Shown piece by piece: positions 42,474 through 52,147 of a stretch of DNA of 64,000 nucleotides (its first letter is position 1; every line of letters starts with the position of its first letter). Source of the stretch: Arsukibacterium sp. MJ3 (GTDB lineage Bacteria > Pseudomonadota > Gammaproteobacteria > Enterobacterales > Alteromonadaceae); contig NZ_LAHP01000002.1 in the NCBI RefSeq assembly GCF_000987765.1, positions 62,001 through 126,000 of the forward strand, written 5' to 3'. The notes beneath the pieces are model-generated. The model searched no databases. It was not told the DNA's origin and saw only the letters and a program-made list of their open reading frames with translations. The position numbers and the translations under genes were made by a program.

Positions 42474-43787
42474 TTAAAAGTAATAGCCAATATTAATATT
42501 AAAGCGACGCTCGGTTTCAGTGCTGTCACCACTGGCACTGCCGCCAACAAAGGGTTGGTTTTTAGCGTGCACCAGATCAAAATAAGTAAAAAAACCGCCG
42601 GCAGCAACCGAAACGCCGGTCACATTCATCATGGTATCGCGGCTGTTGTCTGACTTGTCGTACACCAGTCCGTAGTTGTTATAAAACTGCAAGCCAGTAA
42701 CCGGGCCCCATTCGACTGGCAGGCTGTAAGCAAGGTTAACCGTAGCCGAGGTTGCTTGGGCGGCAATAGAGTCATAGAACGCATAGGCGCCAACAGCCAT
42801 CCGTTCTACGCCATCAATATCATACTGATACTCACTGTATTGCAGTTGCAGATTCCAATTATGGAAATAACTATTGCTGTGTAGCGCCCAGGCGTTGTAG
42901 TTACCGGCCTTGGTCTGGCCATTATGCAGGCTACCGGCCAGTGCCGAGATACCCAGTTCGGTTTTCAGCTCGCCTTGCGTAAGATGATAGCCAAAGCGGC
43001 CACTAAAGGTATTATATTCGCCCAAGGGTTGCGCCGGATCGTCAAAAACGCCGTCGCCATCAAGCCGTGCGCCAACAATATCATAGGAATAACGATCAGC
43101 CCGGCTTCCTACGTAACCATCGACACCACCAAGTTCGTCATTTTTAAAAAAAGCTAAGTCGAGTTGCCAGTTATCACTGAGCTGGCGTTTAAATAAAATA
43201 CCCAGGTCGTAATCATCTTCCAGTCCCAGATAATAATTGGTACTAAAAAAGTAATTATGAGAGTTGTAAGGCCAGTTCCCAAACGGCACCTGAGTAATGC
43301 CGGCTTGTACTTGCCAGTCTTCGCTAAACTGATAGCCAACGTAAGCGTATTTAACCGCGGTCATATAATCAAAAAAGCGAATTTCAGCATTAAGTAATAC
43401 ATCGCCGATGCTGCCATGTAAATTAAGCCGGAAAATATCAAAATCGAAATCGCCGCCGCGGTTTTTATTGCCATCACTGTAAGAGGTATGGCTGTAGTTG
43501 GTTCGAATAGCACCGCCAACAGTAATGCCGTCTTTACTGGCATTTTCTACCTGCTCGGCAGCTCGTATGGTGCTTAACTGAGCCTGTTGTGCCGTTAGTT
43601 CGGCTTGTTCTTGTTCTTGCTGCGCTAAACGCGTCTCTAGTGCAGAAATTTGTGCTTTTAATTGACTAAGCTGCTGTTTTATTTCAGAAGTATCAGATGA
43701 GGTGTTAGACGGTGTTGCGGCATAGCTTGCTGGTAAAGCGAGACACCCAGCAGCAGCAATCAAGGCGATTCTGCAGTGGCTTTTCAT
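42474..43787 (-). CDS. Outer-membrane porin with N-terminal coiled coil
   Basis: 437 aa. Signal peptide to about residue 23 (ASYAA), a coiled-coil segment (IKQQLSQLKAQISALETRLA) at about 35-70 as in trimeric porins that contact peptidoglycan, then a 16-18 strand beta-barrel ending NINIGYYF with terminal Phe. The family is close to the DcaP/OprO-like porins; substrate unknown. It lies 70 bp upstream of the BCCT gene in the same direction, so it may supply that transporter. Confidence 0.8.
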   Translation of the reverse strand: MKSHCRIALIAAAGCLALPASYAATPSNTSSDTSEIKQQLSQLKAQISALETRLAQQEQEQAELTAQQAQLSTIRAAEQVENASKDGITVGGAIRTNYSHTSYSDGNKNRGGDFDFDIFRLNLHGSIGDVLLNAEIRFFDYMTAVKYAYVGYQFSEDWQVQAGITQVPFGNWPYNSHNYFFSTNYYLGLEDDYDLGILFKRQLSDNWQLDLAFFKNDELGGVDGYVGSRADRYSYDIVGARLDGDGVFDDPAQPLGEYNTFSGRFGYHLTQGELKTELGISALAGSLHNGQTKAGNYNAWALHSNSYFHNWNLQLQYSEYQYDIDGVERMAVGAYAFYDSIAAQATSATVNLAYSLPVEWGPVTGLQFYNNYGLVYDKSDNSRDTMMNVTGVSVAAGGFFTYFDLVHAKNQPFVGGSASGDSTETERRFNINIGYYF

Positions 43788-43900
43788 AAGCGAACCTTAA
43801 TAATTAGCGGATTTATAATTTACGCAATAGCTTACAGGATAGCAAAGATCGCCAATATCACCAAATTAGGGGGGTGGTGAATAATTACTTGAATCAGCTT

Positions 43901-44785
43901 TTAGAATAACCCTGCTGATAAGTAGCGGTCACCACGGTCACAAACAATAGCAACAATAACGGCATCATCCAGCTGCTCTGCCAGTGTTATGGCGGCATGC
44001 ACGGAACCGCCGGAACTTACCCCGGCAAAGATACCTTCTTCTTTTGCCAGTTGCCGCATAGCATCGATTGCTTGTTGCTGGCTAATGTCGATGATCTGAT
44101 CAACCCGGTCTTTTTCAAAGAAGCCGGGTAAATAAGCTTCAGGCCAGCGCCGGATCCCTGGAATGCTGGCACCTTCTGCCGGTTGCAGGCCAATAATTTG
44201 GATAGCTGGATTTTGCTCTTTCAAATAACGTGATACCCCCATAATGGTACCTGTGGTGCCCATGCTGGAGATAAAATGGCTGATTTTACCGTTGGTTTGC
44301 TGCCACAGTTCCGGCCCGGTACTGGCGTAATGTGCCGCCGGATTATCAACGTTATTAAACTGATCTAACACGATACCCTGGCCGGCAGTTTGCATTTTTA
44401 AGGCCAAATCACGTGCACCTTCCATACCTTGCTCTTTGCTTACCTCAATCAGTTCGGCGCCATAGGCACGCATACTGGCCTTGCGCTCTTCGGTAGCATT
44501 GGCAGGCATAATCAGTGTCATGGCATAGCCTTTAATGGCCGCGGCCATGGCTAAAGCAATGCCGGTATTACCACTGGTGGCTTCAATAATCCGATCGCCC
44601 GGTTTAATGTCGCCACGTTGTTCAGCCTGCACTATCATGTTAAGTGCTGGCCGGTCTTTTACTGAGCCTGCCGGATTATTCCCTTCCAGCTTACACAGCA
44701 CTACGCTGTTGGTATGGCTCGCCATTCGCTGCAAGCGCACTAAAGGCGTGTTGCCAACATAGTTGGCTATTGTTGGGAATGACAT
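43901..44785 (-). CDS. cysM: Cysteine synthase B
   Basis: 294 aa PLP enzyme forming cysteine from O-acetylserine and sulfide or thiosulfate. Seen: NYVGNTPLVRLQRM, PLP lysine in NPAGSVKDRPALNM, EATSGNTGIALAM, SSMGTTGTIMGVSRYL and GIFAGVSSGG. Length and the RRWPEAYLPGFFE segment indicate CysM rather than CysK. Monocistronic, no visible CysB site. Confidence 0.95.
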   Translation of the reverse strand: MSFPTIANYVGNTPLVRLQRMASHTNSVVLCKLEGNNPAGSVKDRPALNMIVQAEQRGDIKPGDRIIEATSGNTGIALAMAAAIKGYAMTLIMPANATEERKASMRAYGAELIEVSKEQGMEGARDLALKMQTAGQGIVLDQFNNVDNPAAHYASTGPELWQQTNGKISHFISSMGTTGTIMGVSRYLKEQNPAIQIIGLQPAEGASIPGIRRWPEAYLPGFFEKDRVDQIIDISQQQAIDAMRQLAKEEGIFAGVSSGGSVHAAITLAEQLDDAVIVAIVCDRGDRYLSAGLF

Positions 44786-44899
44786 ACGCAGTTACCGCTA
44801 AATTAAAAATATAATGGCGCCAAGTGTAGCCCAAAGCAGCCGCACTGTTAATGCTTAAACACCGGGCAATAAGTTACTACAGCAATTTAGTTGCAGCCA

Positions 44900-45658
44900 C
44901 TATTGGCTAAGCCTGAGTAAATTATCGCAAATTATCGCGGCGGCCATGCCAACATTGAGCGATTCTGCGCCACCAAAGGCCGGGATGGTAATTTTATGGT
45001 TAATATGCTGGCCCACTGCTGCGCTGATACCATTGGCTTCATTCCCCAGCACGATATAGCCGCCGGCCTTAGCCAGTTTCAGTTGATGCACATTGTCGCC
45101 GCCAAGATAGGCACCATACACTGGCGCACGGGTAGTGGTTAATAGCTCTGCTAATGGCAAATAATGTAACTGTACCCGCAAGAACGAGCCTTTAGCGGCT
45201 GCAATTACCTTGGGGTTAAAGCAATCGGCAGTATCGGGTGAGCAGAGAATATGGGTAATACCATACCAGTCGGCAATGCGAATAATACTGCCCAAATTAC
45301 CTGGGTCATTAATATTATCCAGCACTAGAGTCCACTGGCAGCTGTTGCTGCTAAACAGTGGCCATTGCGGCATTTCAACCACGGCCAGCGCGGCATCATT
45401 GCTACTAAAGGTGCCCACTTTAACCAGTTCAGTAGCACTACAGGCTTGTACCAGTTGCACGGAGTGTTCGGCCGCTTGTAGCGCCGCCTGCTGCTGCTGC
45501 AAAAAGTTATCGGTGGCAAACAGGGCCGGTATATTCCAGCCAGACGCCAGTACTTCTAATACCGCTTTTTCGCCCTCAACAAAAAATTGCTGTTCGAACT
45601 TGCGATATTTTTTCAGGTGCAGCGATTTAATAAGCTTAGTCCATTTAGTACTAATCAT
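44900..45658 (-). CDS. TrmH/SpoU family RNA 2'-O-methyltransferase
   Basis: 252 aa. N-terminal substrate-binding region (KYRKFEQQFFVEGEKAVLE) and SPOUT knot with LVLDNINDPGNLGSIIRIADW, YIVLGNEANGIS and IPAFGGAESLNVGMAAAI, the three SpoU motifs. SAM-dependent methylation of rRNA or tRNA ribose; the target cannot be told, though 23S rRNA is likely from resemblance to RlmB-like proteins. Confidence 0.92.
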   Translation of the reverse strand: MISTKWTKLIKSLHLKKYRKFEQQFFVEGEKAVLEVLASGWNIPALFATDNFLQQQQAALQAAEHSVQLVQACSATELVKVGTFSSNDAALAVVEMPQWPLFSSNSCQWTLVLDNINDPGNLGSIIRIADWYGITHILCSPDTADCFNPKVIAAAKGSFLRVQLHYLPLAELLTTTRAPVYGAYLGGDNVHQLKLAKAGGYIVLGNEANGISAAVGQHINHKITIPAFGGAESLNVGMAAAIICDNLLRLSQ

Positions 45659-45866
45659 ACGGCTGGCAATAGTTGATGAATAATAGGACTATTTTAACCA
45701 GACTTTGTCGTGCTGTCTGATTTTATCCACAACAAATTACCGGGGTGCCCTTGACTGTGTAGTGCATCGTCACCAAATAAGTTACAGCAGGCGGAAACAT
45801 TTAGGCGTTTGTGGGGTCAATAAGCACAACAGATCCCGCTAAAGGGTTGAAAAACAGGAGTACCAT

Positions 45867-46259
45867 ATGCAAATTCAAATTAACAGTGACCGTAATATTC
45901 AGGCTGACGAGCGGCTGGCAGAGTTTGTTACTACTGCGCTGCAAAGTAAGTTAAGCCGTTTTGCCGACCATATTACCCGGGTTGAAGTGCATTTAAGCGA
46001 TGAAAATGGTAGTACCAAGCATGATGGGAATGACAAGCGTTGTTTGCTTGAAGCCAGGCTGGAAGGAGTAGATCCGGTAACTGTAACGGAACATGCCGCC
46101 ACGGTGGGGCAGGCGGTATCAGGTGCAGCCGATAAATTGCAGCGTAAGCTTGGCTCTATAATTGGCAAATTGCGAGATAAACAAACCCGTGCTGGCAGCC
46201 CTGATTTTAGTGAACCTGTTGTAGCTGAACCTGAAGCAGTGGAGTCCCAGCAGTTATAA
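45867..46259 (+). CDS. HPF/RaiA family ribosome-associated protein
   Basis: 130 aa. Residues 1-100 give the beta-alpha-beta-beta-beta-alpha fold of hibernation factors (MQIQINSDRNIQ, LSRFADHITRVEVHLSDENG). The C-terminal 30 residues are an acidic tail. AACAGGAG precedes the start. It would bind the 30S decoding region in stationary phase. The KHDGNDKRCLLEARLEG stretch is typical of a subgroup of HPF-like proteins encoded away from rpoN. Confidence 0.88.
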   Translation: MQIQINSDRNIQADERLAEFVTTALQSKLSRFADHITRVEVHLSDENGSTKHDGNDKRCLLEARLEGVDPVTVTEHAATVGQAVSGAADKLQRKLGSIIGKLRDKQTRAGSPDFSEPVVAEPEAVESQQL

Positions 46260-46292
46260 ACAGCTTAAAAGTAAAAGGTTAGAACAAAACAG

Positions 46293-46314
46293 CGGCGCCT
46301 CAGGCGCCGTTGTT
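46293..46314 (+). terminator. Intrinsic terminator after the hibernation-factor gene
   Basis: CGGCGCC (46293-46299), TCA, GGCGCCG (46303-46309) then TTGTTTGTT. GC-rich 7-bp stem flanked by AACA/TGTT that can add pairs. The T-tract is interrupted by G, and it could serve either strand. Confidence 0.7.
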
Positions 46315-46346
46315 TGTTGGGGATGACCAAGTCGCTTATACTTCAC

Positions 46347-48023
46347 TTAATCAGCCCGGGTATAGACTTTTTTGCCGTTTACCCAGGTTTGCTCAGTTTG
46401 AACCTGCCATAACTGGCTGGGGTCGACATTGAAAATATCCTGATCGACCAGAATAAAATCGGCCCAGCTTCCCGGTGCTAGCGTGCCCAGTGTATCTTCC
46501 TGAAAAGCGCCATAGGCGGCGTCAACGGTAAATGAGCGCAAGGCTTCTGTTAAGCTTAAACGCTGCTCAGGTAACCAGCCACCGGATGGTTGATTTTGCT
46601 GATCTTGCCGGGTAACAGAGGCATGCAGGCCATGAAACGGATTGGCCAGTTCTACCGGAAAGTCGGAACCGCCCACAATAATGCTGCCCTGGTCAATAAA
46701 GCTGCGCCAGGCATAAGCACCACGTAGGCGCGCCACGCCCAGCCGATCGCCAGCCATGTTTTTATCTGAAGTAGCATGTACAGCCTGCATCGATGGCAAC
46801 ACATTCAGCGTTTTAAAACGAGGAATATCGTTTGGCGCGACTATTTGGGCATGTTCAATGCGGTGGCGTCCGGCTAAGCGCTGCTCATTGTTGGCCAATA
46901 GTTCAAAGCGATCTAATACCAAGCGGTTAGCCCGGTCGCCGATGGCATGCACATTAGCCTGAAAACCAGCATCGATAGTTAATTTCATTATTTGGCTCAG
47001 CGCATCTGGTTGGGTAACCAGTAAACCGGTCTGGCCTGGCTGATCACTGTAATCGGCCAGTAAGGCAGCACCGCGGCTACCAAGCGCGCCATCACCGTAT
47101 ATTTTCACTGAGCGAATATCTAGCCAATCTTCTGGATCGTTAACAATACCTTGCTGCAGCCAACGGCCCAGTTCAGGATCCTTGGCCGATAACATGGCAT
47201 ACAGCCGCAGCGGTAACTGATTATTATCGGCCAGTTGCTGGTAAATATCGGCCAGTGCGGTGTCTACCCCGGCATCATGCATACTGGTAATGCCCAGTGC
47301 TAACAAGTGCGTAAAGGCGAGCTGCAGAGCCGCCAATTTATCGTCAGGGCTGGGGGCTGGAATGCGGCGCTGTACTAGCTGCATCGCGTTGTCAATTAAC
47401 ACCCCGGTTGGGTTGCCTTGCGCGTCACGGATAATTTCACCACCCGGCGGGTCAAGCGTTTCTTTACTGATCCCCGCTGCAGCCAGCGCTTTACTGTTAG
47501 CCCAGCCGGCATGCGCGTCTACCCGCACCAGCCAAACTGGCCGGTTGGCAACGGCTTCGTCCAGCAAGTTTTTGCTGGGAAAAGCCTTATTATCCCACAA
47601 TACCTGGTTCCAGCCGCGGCCAATAACCCACGCCGCTTGCGGCTGGCTAGCCGCAAAACGGGCTACTTCGGCAACCGATGCTTGTTCGCTGTTTATACCG
47701 CGCAAGTCGGCCTGATTTAAATACTCCCCTAAGCTCAGCATATGGCCATGGCCGTCAATCAGACCAGGTAACAGGGTTTTAGCTGCACCGTCCAGCCGTC
47801 GCGCATCAGGGTATTGCGCCAGCAATGCTTTGTCACCGCGGGCCAGTACTTTGCCATTGGCATTATCAAACGCCAACACCGAAAATGCGACCAGCTCGCG
47901 TTCAGCGTTAAAGCCATAGCCTTTAATATTATGCAGCAATACCGGTTCGGCGGTAGCTGCTGTGCTTGCCAATAAACCTGACGTAAGCAGGCTGGCCAGC
48001 AGAGTGAATTTAAAATGTTTCAT
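46347..48023 (-). CDS. Exported amidohydrolase, YtcJ-like
   Basis: 558 aa metal-dependent amidohydrolase of the YtcJ group with a signal peptide (residues 1-25, ending TAATA). Seen: LLPGLIDGHGHMLSLG with the first metal histidines, MHDAGVD, VHAIGDRANRLVLDRFE, RIEHAQIV and VGGSDFPVELANPF. Probably a periplasmic hydrolase of cyclic amides or N-acyl compounds; substrate unknown. Monocistronic. Confidence 0.88.
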   Translation of the reverse strand: MKHFKFTLLASLLTSGLLASTAATAEPVLLHNIKGYGFNAERELVAFSVLAFDNANGKVLARGDKALLAQYPDARRLDGAAKTLLPGLIDGHGHMLSLGEYLNQADLRGINSEQASVAEVARFAASQPQAAWVIGRGWNQVLWDNKAFPSKNLLDEAVANRPVWLVRVDAHAGWANSKALAAAGISKETLDPPGGEIIRDAQGNPTGVLIDNAMQLVQRRIPAPSPDDKLAALQLAFTHLLALGITSMHDAGVDTALADIYQQLADNNQLPLRLYAMLSAKDPELGRWLQQGIVNDPEDWLDIRSVKIYGDGALGSRGAALLADYSDQPGQTGLLVTQPDALSQIMKLTIDAGFQANVHAIGDRANRLVLDRFELLANNEQRLAGRHRIEHAQIVAPNDIPRFKTLNVLPSMQAVHATSDKNMAGDRLGVARLRGAYAWRSFIDQGSIIVGGSDFPVELANPFHGLHASVTRQDQQNQPSGGWLPEQRLSLTEALRSFTVDAAYGAFQEDTLGTLAPGSWADFILVDQDIFNVDPSQLWQVQTEQTWVNGKKVYTRAD

Positions 48024-48261
48024 CGAAAACCTTTAATGTTGTCAATAAGCTGGCAATTACTATAGCAGCAATATTAGCCGGTTTATATCGGTCGCGCCTG
48101 CTACCCTGTACACTGCGATAAATACCGGTGTTAATACAATTCCTGCGAAATGCGCAATAAAGTGCGTGACGGTATACTTAATGTGTATTCTTAGTGAAGT
48201 TTTGCCATAATGGCTTTTTTATCTTGCTGGCTCGGTCAGCTCTAAAGTACAAGTGTAGTAA

Positions 48262-49635
48262 ATGATATTGAATTATTATCAGCAATTACGGCAACAACTA
48301 CCGCCAATTCATCAGCGCATGATTGTGTTGTGTTTCTCGCTATTAGCAATACTGCTTGTCTGGCCGCAGCCGCGCAGCACGAATTTAAATTTATCATCAT
48401 TGTTGTTTGCTGAAGGGGTGATGCTAAGCCACCGGCAAAACTACCTGCTTATTGAAGATGGCTGGCTGACCCGCTGGCAGCAATGGCTGCAGCCAGAGCC
48501 TGTTGAAAACCCCTACCTGAAAACTTATGCTATTACCTCGGGTGATAGCTTAAGCCGGATTTTTCAGCAGTTTGGTTTTGGTTACAGTGTGGTACAACGC
48601 ATTATGGCGGCTGATGAGTCGTTGCTGGCGTTAGATGTTTTACAGCCGGGAAATCGGCTGACGTTGCAGTTAGATGAGCAACTGCAACTGCATAGCATGG
48701 AGTTATATATTCATGCCGGTAAGCGAATAGTGTATTTACGAGATGAAAGTGGTGACTTTAGCTATCAGGAATTACTGGACGATGGCCATTGGCAAAGTAC
48801 TATATTGCAAGGTGAGATCAATGGTAGTTTTTATCTGTCGGCAAAACAAGCCGGGCTGACCGATTTTGATATCGCCAGTATTAACCAACTGTTCCGGGAG
48901 CGGCTGAATTTTCAACGGGATATTCAAGCTGGAGCCGCATTACAGGTGATGCGTAGCAATAATTTTGTTGGTGAGACGAGTACCGGTTTAAGCCGGATTG
49001 AAGGGGTGCGTATTTTAAACCGACGGCAGACGTTCAGCGCTTTTTTGCATAGCGATGGCCAGTTTTATGATGAAAAAGGGGACAGTCTGGAGCGCGCGTT
49101 TTCCCGCTACCCACTGCAGCGGCGGTTCGAGGTAAGCTCGGCTTTTAATCCGCGACGGTTGCATCCAATAACACAGCGGGTATCACCGCATAACGGAACT
49201 GATTTCCGAACACCAACCGGCACCCCGGTATTGGCGCCGGCTGACGGGGTAGTTACCCGGATTGAAAATCATCCTTTTGCCGGTAAATACATCGAAATAC
49301 AGCACTTTGGTAGCATTAAAACCCGCTATTTACACTTAGATCGTTTTTTAGTAAAACGTGGCCAACGGATAACCCGGGGCCAGCGTATTGCATTATCTGG
49401 CAATACCGGCCGCTCTACCGGGCCACATCTACATTACGAATTGCATATTAATAACCGGCCAGTTAATCCGATTACAGCAAATATTCCGCTAGCCCGGCCG
49501 GTGCCTGATGATAGCAAAACTGCCTTTGCCGACAAAGTTAAACTTATGACAGAGCACATGCAGCAACCTAGCACTGTTAGTGCAGTCACTAACCCAGCCC
49601 AATTAAAGGTTGCTGGTGCACTGAGTAGGAATTAA
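48262..49635 (+). CDS. mepM: M23 murein DD-endopeptidase, MepM-like
   Basis: 457 aa cell-wall hydrolase anchored by one N-terminal helix (about 19-35). Order: OapA/LysM-like region (YAITSGDSLSRIFQQFGFG) at about 92-140, an intermediate domain, and an M23 domain at about 300-410 with zinc motifs VSPHNGTDFRTPTGTPV and GRSTGPHLHYELHIN. Cleaves peptide cross-links in the periplasm to allow wall growth. Full length; related to MepM/YebA. Confidence 0.92.
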   Translation: MILNYYQQLRQQLPPIHQRMIVLCFSLLAILLVWPQPRSTNLNLSSLLFAEGVMLSHRQNYLLIEDGWLTRWQQWLQPEPVENPYLKTYAITSGDSLSRIFQQFGFGYSVVQRIMAADESLLALDVLQPGNRLTLQLDEQLQLHSMELYIHAGKRIVYLRDESGDFSYQELLDDGHWQSTILQGEINGSFYLSAKQAGLTDFDIASINQLFRERLNFQRDIQAGAALQVMRSNNFVGETSTGLSRIEGVRILNRRQTFSAFLHSDGQFYDEKGDSLERAFSRYPLQRRFEVSSAFNPRRLHPITQRVSPHNGTDFRTPTGTPVLAPADGVVTRIENHPFAGKYIEIQHFGSIKTRYLHLDRFLVKRGQRITRGQRIALSGNTGRSTGPHLHYELHINNRPVNPITANIPLARPVPDDSKTAFADKVKLMTEHMQQPSTVSAVTNPAQLKVAGALSRN

Positions 49636-49711
49636 CTACCGTACCAAGCTATACTAAGTTAATTCGGTAAGCTCTTACGCTACTACCAACTCCAGTCGCT
49701 GTTATTGATAA

Positions 49712-49753
49712 GACTGCATATATGGCTGCCGTTCTGCAGCCATATATGCAGTC
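49712..49753. promoter_or_regulatory. Perfect 18-bp inverted repeat upstream of the binding-protein gene
   Basis: GACTGCATATATGGCTGC (49712-49729), loop CGTTCT, GCAGCCATATATGCAGTC (49736-49753). No mismatches. It ends 12 bp before the GTG start at 49766 and is not followed by a T-run, so it is not a standard terminator; a leader RNA hairpin or operator is possible. Confidence 0.75.
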
Positions 49754-49765
49754 GAGGGACGAAAA

Positions 49766-50653
49766 GTGACTCTTAAGAGAAATTTTGTATTAACGGTCAG
49801 CGTACTACTTAACTGCTTAATGCCCAGCATAGCGCAAGATCGTGAGCCAAACGCCATTAGCTCAATTAATTGGGTGATTAACACAGCGCCACCATTTCAT
49901 ATCTTAACTGGCCCGCTTTCCGGGCAGGGAATTTGTGATGTCCTTATCGATGTAGTCGATGCCCACTTACCTGAGCTGTCAACTAACAGATTTGTGCTAC
50001 CACAAACACGAATACGCCAGCAGTTTCAACGCGAAGTAGACCAATGCTTTCCATGCATGATTTATCGACCAGTACCTGGCGAAACGATTCAAAGCGATCC
50101 AACCCACTTTTATTATCCGCATGGCATTATTACTACCAAAGAAAAATCGTTGGCAATGCAAGCGCGGCATGGTAATCCGGTTCGCCTTGCAAGTTTAATT
50201 ACCGACCGGAGTTTTCGTTTCGGCTATCCCGATGGCCGGCATTATCCCGCGGTACAAAGTATCTTAGATAAAGCGGTGCAAAGTGATATTACCCGGGTAG
50301 CGCACACAGGTGAGAATGCTACGGTAGCCATTTTATCTATGATTAAAATGGAGCGAATTGATTTCACCCTTGATTACCAAATTCTGCACAATTTTGATGT
50401 AGCCGAAAATGACGCTACCAATTTGGTATTTTTGGACATTGCAGAAACGCAAGGTCAGCATGTTTTAGGTGCTATTGGCTGTACCAATACCGAATGGGGA
50501 AGAGCAGTAGTGCAACAAATCAACCGTGTGCTACCCGAGATTCGCCAAGACCCAGAGTTTTTAAGAGTACTTGGGCTATGGTTTAATGATGATTCAGCGT
50601 CTGGTCCATATCGTGAGTTATTACGCGAGCGTGTGTGGAAGGCTAAAGAATAA
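49766..50653 (+). CDS. Periplasmic binding protein-like protein (orphan)
   Basis: 295 aa, with signal peptide LTVSVLLNCLMPSIAQ, followed by an SBP family 3-like domain (INWVINTAPPFHILTGPLSG). Conserved Cys pairs (ICDVL, QCFPCM, IGCTN) may form disulfides. GTG start with GAGG about 9 nt upstream, straight after a long hairpin. No transporter genes adjoin. The family matches small orphan extracellular solute-binding proteins common in marine gammaproteobacteria; ligand unknown. Confidence 0.75.
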   Translation: MTLKRNFVLTVSVLLNCLMPSIAQDREPNAISSINWVINTAPPFHILTGPLSGQGICDVLIDVVDAHLPELSTNRFVLPQTRIRQQFQREVDQCFPCMIYRPVPGETIQSDPTHFYYPHGIITTKEKSLAMQARHGNPVRLASLITDRSFRFGYPDGRHYPAVQSILDKAVQSDITRVAHTGENATVAILSMIKMERIDFTLDYQILHNFDVAENDATNLVFLDIAETQGQHVLGAIGCTNTEWGRAVVQQINRVLPEIRQDPEFLRVLGLWFNDDSASGPYRELLRERVWKAKE

Positions 50654-50699
50654 GCCAATGCAGCGTCTAGTTTATAAGCGCCGTCACCACCTTAGCGTG

Positions 50700-52070
50700 T
50701 CAGCTGTTACGCGTGAGTCTGGCCGGGTTAAGCAGTTCTTGTAGTTTCTCTTTGCTTAAATCAGTTTGTTCTAACGCAACTTCCAGCACGGGGCGTTGTT
50801 CTTTGTAGGCCTGCTTGGCAATTTCGGCTGCCTTTTCATAGCCAATTACTGGATTTAATGCGGTAACCAGAATAGGGTTTTTATCCAGCGACTGCGCAAT
50901 ATTGGGCTTATTAACTTTAAATTCGCTAATGGCTTTATCGGCCAGTTCGGTACAACCGTTGCTCAGTAATTCAATGCTTTGCAACAGGTTATAACCAATA
51001 ACCGGCAGCATAACATTCAGCTCAAAGTTACCCGACTGGCCGGCAACGGTAATCGTGGTGTCATTACCGATGACCTGTGCACACAACATGGCGACGGCTT
51101 CCGGGATCACCGGGTTTACTTTGCCCGGCATAATGGATGAGCCAGGTTGTAGTGCCGGTAGTTCAATTTCAGCCAGGCCAGCCAGTGGCCCGGAATTCAT
51201 CCAGCGCAAGTCGTTGCTTATTTTCATTAGCGCCACTGCCAGTGTTTTTAAGGCACCAGAGCACGCCACCGCTAAGTCTTGAGAGCTAATATTAAAGAAA
51301 AAATCATTGCTGGCGCTTAGGTCAAGCCCAACATTACTACTGAGTTGGCTGGCAAAACGGCTGGCAAATTGCGGGTGAGTATTTACGCCGGTACCTACTG
51401 CGGTGCCGCCCTGAGCTAACTGTTGCAGGCGGAGTAGTTGCTGTTGCAACAATTGCTCGGCATGGGCCAGCTGGCTTTGCCAACCGCCTAATACCTGGTC
51501 AAAGCGCACGGGCATAGCGTCCATTAAATGGGTGCGGCCGGTTTTTACAATATCACCCACTTGCTGACTTTTAAGCACCAATACTGCCTGAATATGTCGC
51601 AGTGCCGGTATTAACTGGTGGTGGATGGCCAAAGCACTACTCAGTTGAATGGCGGTTGGCATAACATCGTTGCTGCTTTGGCCGGCATTAACGTGATCAT
51701 TGGGGTGAACTGGTTGGCCTAGTTGTTTACTGGCCAGGGTGGCCAGCACCTCATTGACATTCATATTGCTGCTGGTGCCGGAGCCGGTTTGAAACACATC
51801 AATAGGGTAGTGCTGCATATCAGTATCGTTCAGTTGTTGTTCGGCAGCGTCGATGATGGCTTTGGCAATGGCCGTGTCTAATACGCCCAGTTCGCTGTTG
51901 GCGACGGCAGCGGCTTTTTTAATTTGCAGTATCGCCTGAATAAAAGCCCGCGGCAGGGTAAGCGGGCTTAGCTTAAAATTATTAATGGCGCGCTGAGTTT
52001 GTGCCTGATATAGCGCCTTGGCAGGCACCTGCAGTTCGCCCATGCTATCGTGTTCAGTTCGGGTTGCCAT
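50700..52070 (-). CDS. fumC: Fumarate hydratase class II
   Basis: 456 aa TCA-cycle enzyme converting fumarate to L-malate, iron-independent. Seen: FQTGSGTSSNMNVNEVLA, HPNDHVNAGQSSNDVMPTA with active-site residues, TGRTHLMDAMP, and the superfamily signature GSSIMPGKVNPV at about residue 315. Full length. Monocistronic; SoxRS or Fur control not visible. Confidence 0.96.
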   Translation of the reverse strand: MATRTEHDSMGELQVPAKALYQAQTQRAINNFKLSPLTLPRAFIQAILQIKKAAAVANSELGVLDTAIAKAIIDAAEQQLNDTDMQHYPIDVFQTGSGTSSNMNVNEVLATLASKQLGQPVHPNDHVNAGQSSNDVMPTAIQLSSALAIHHQLIPALRHIQAVLVLKSQQVGDIVKTGRTHLMDAMPVRFDQVLGGWQSQLAHAEQLLQQQLLRLQQLAQGGTAVGTGVNTHPQFASRFASQLSSNVGLDLSASNDFFFNISSQDLAVACSGALKTLAVALMKISNDLRWMNSGPLAGLAEIELPALQPGSSIMPGKVNPVIPEAVAMLCAQVIGNDTTITVAGQSGNFELNVMLPVIGYNLLQSIELLSNGCTELADKAISEFKVNKPNIAQSLDKNPILVTALNPVIGYEKAAEIAKQAYKEQRPVLEVALEQTDLSKEKLQELLNPARLTRNS

Positions 52071-52147
52071 TGCTGGCTCCTTTATTTGTGGCTGAGCTTA
52101 TAGCATGGGATCCTTTTTGGTGCTTCTCAAGGCCAAAGGCCGATAAC

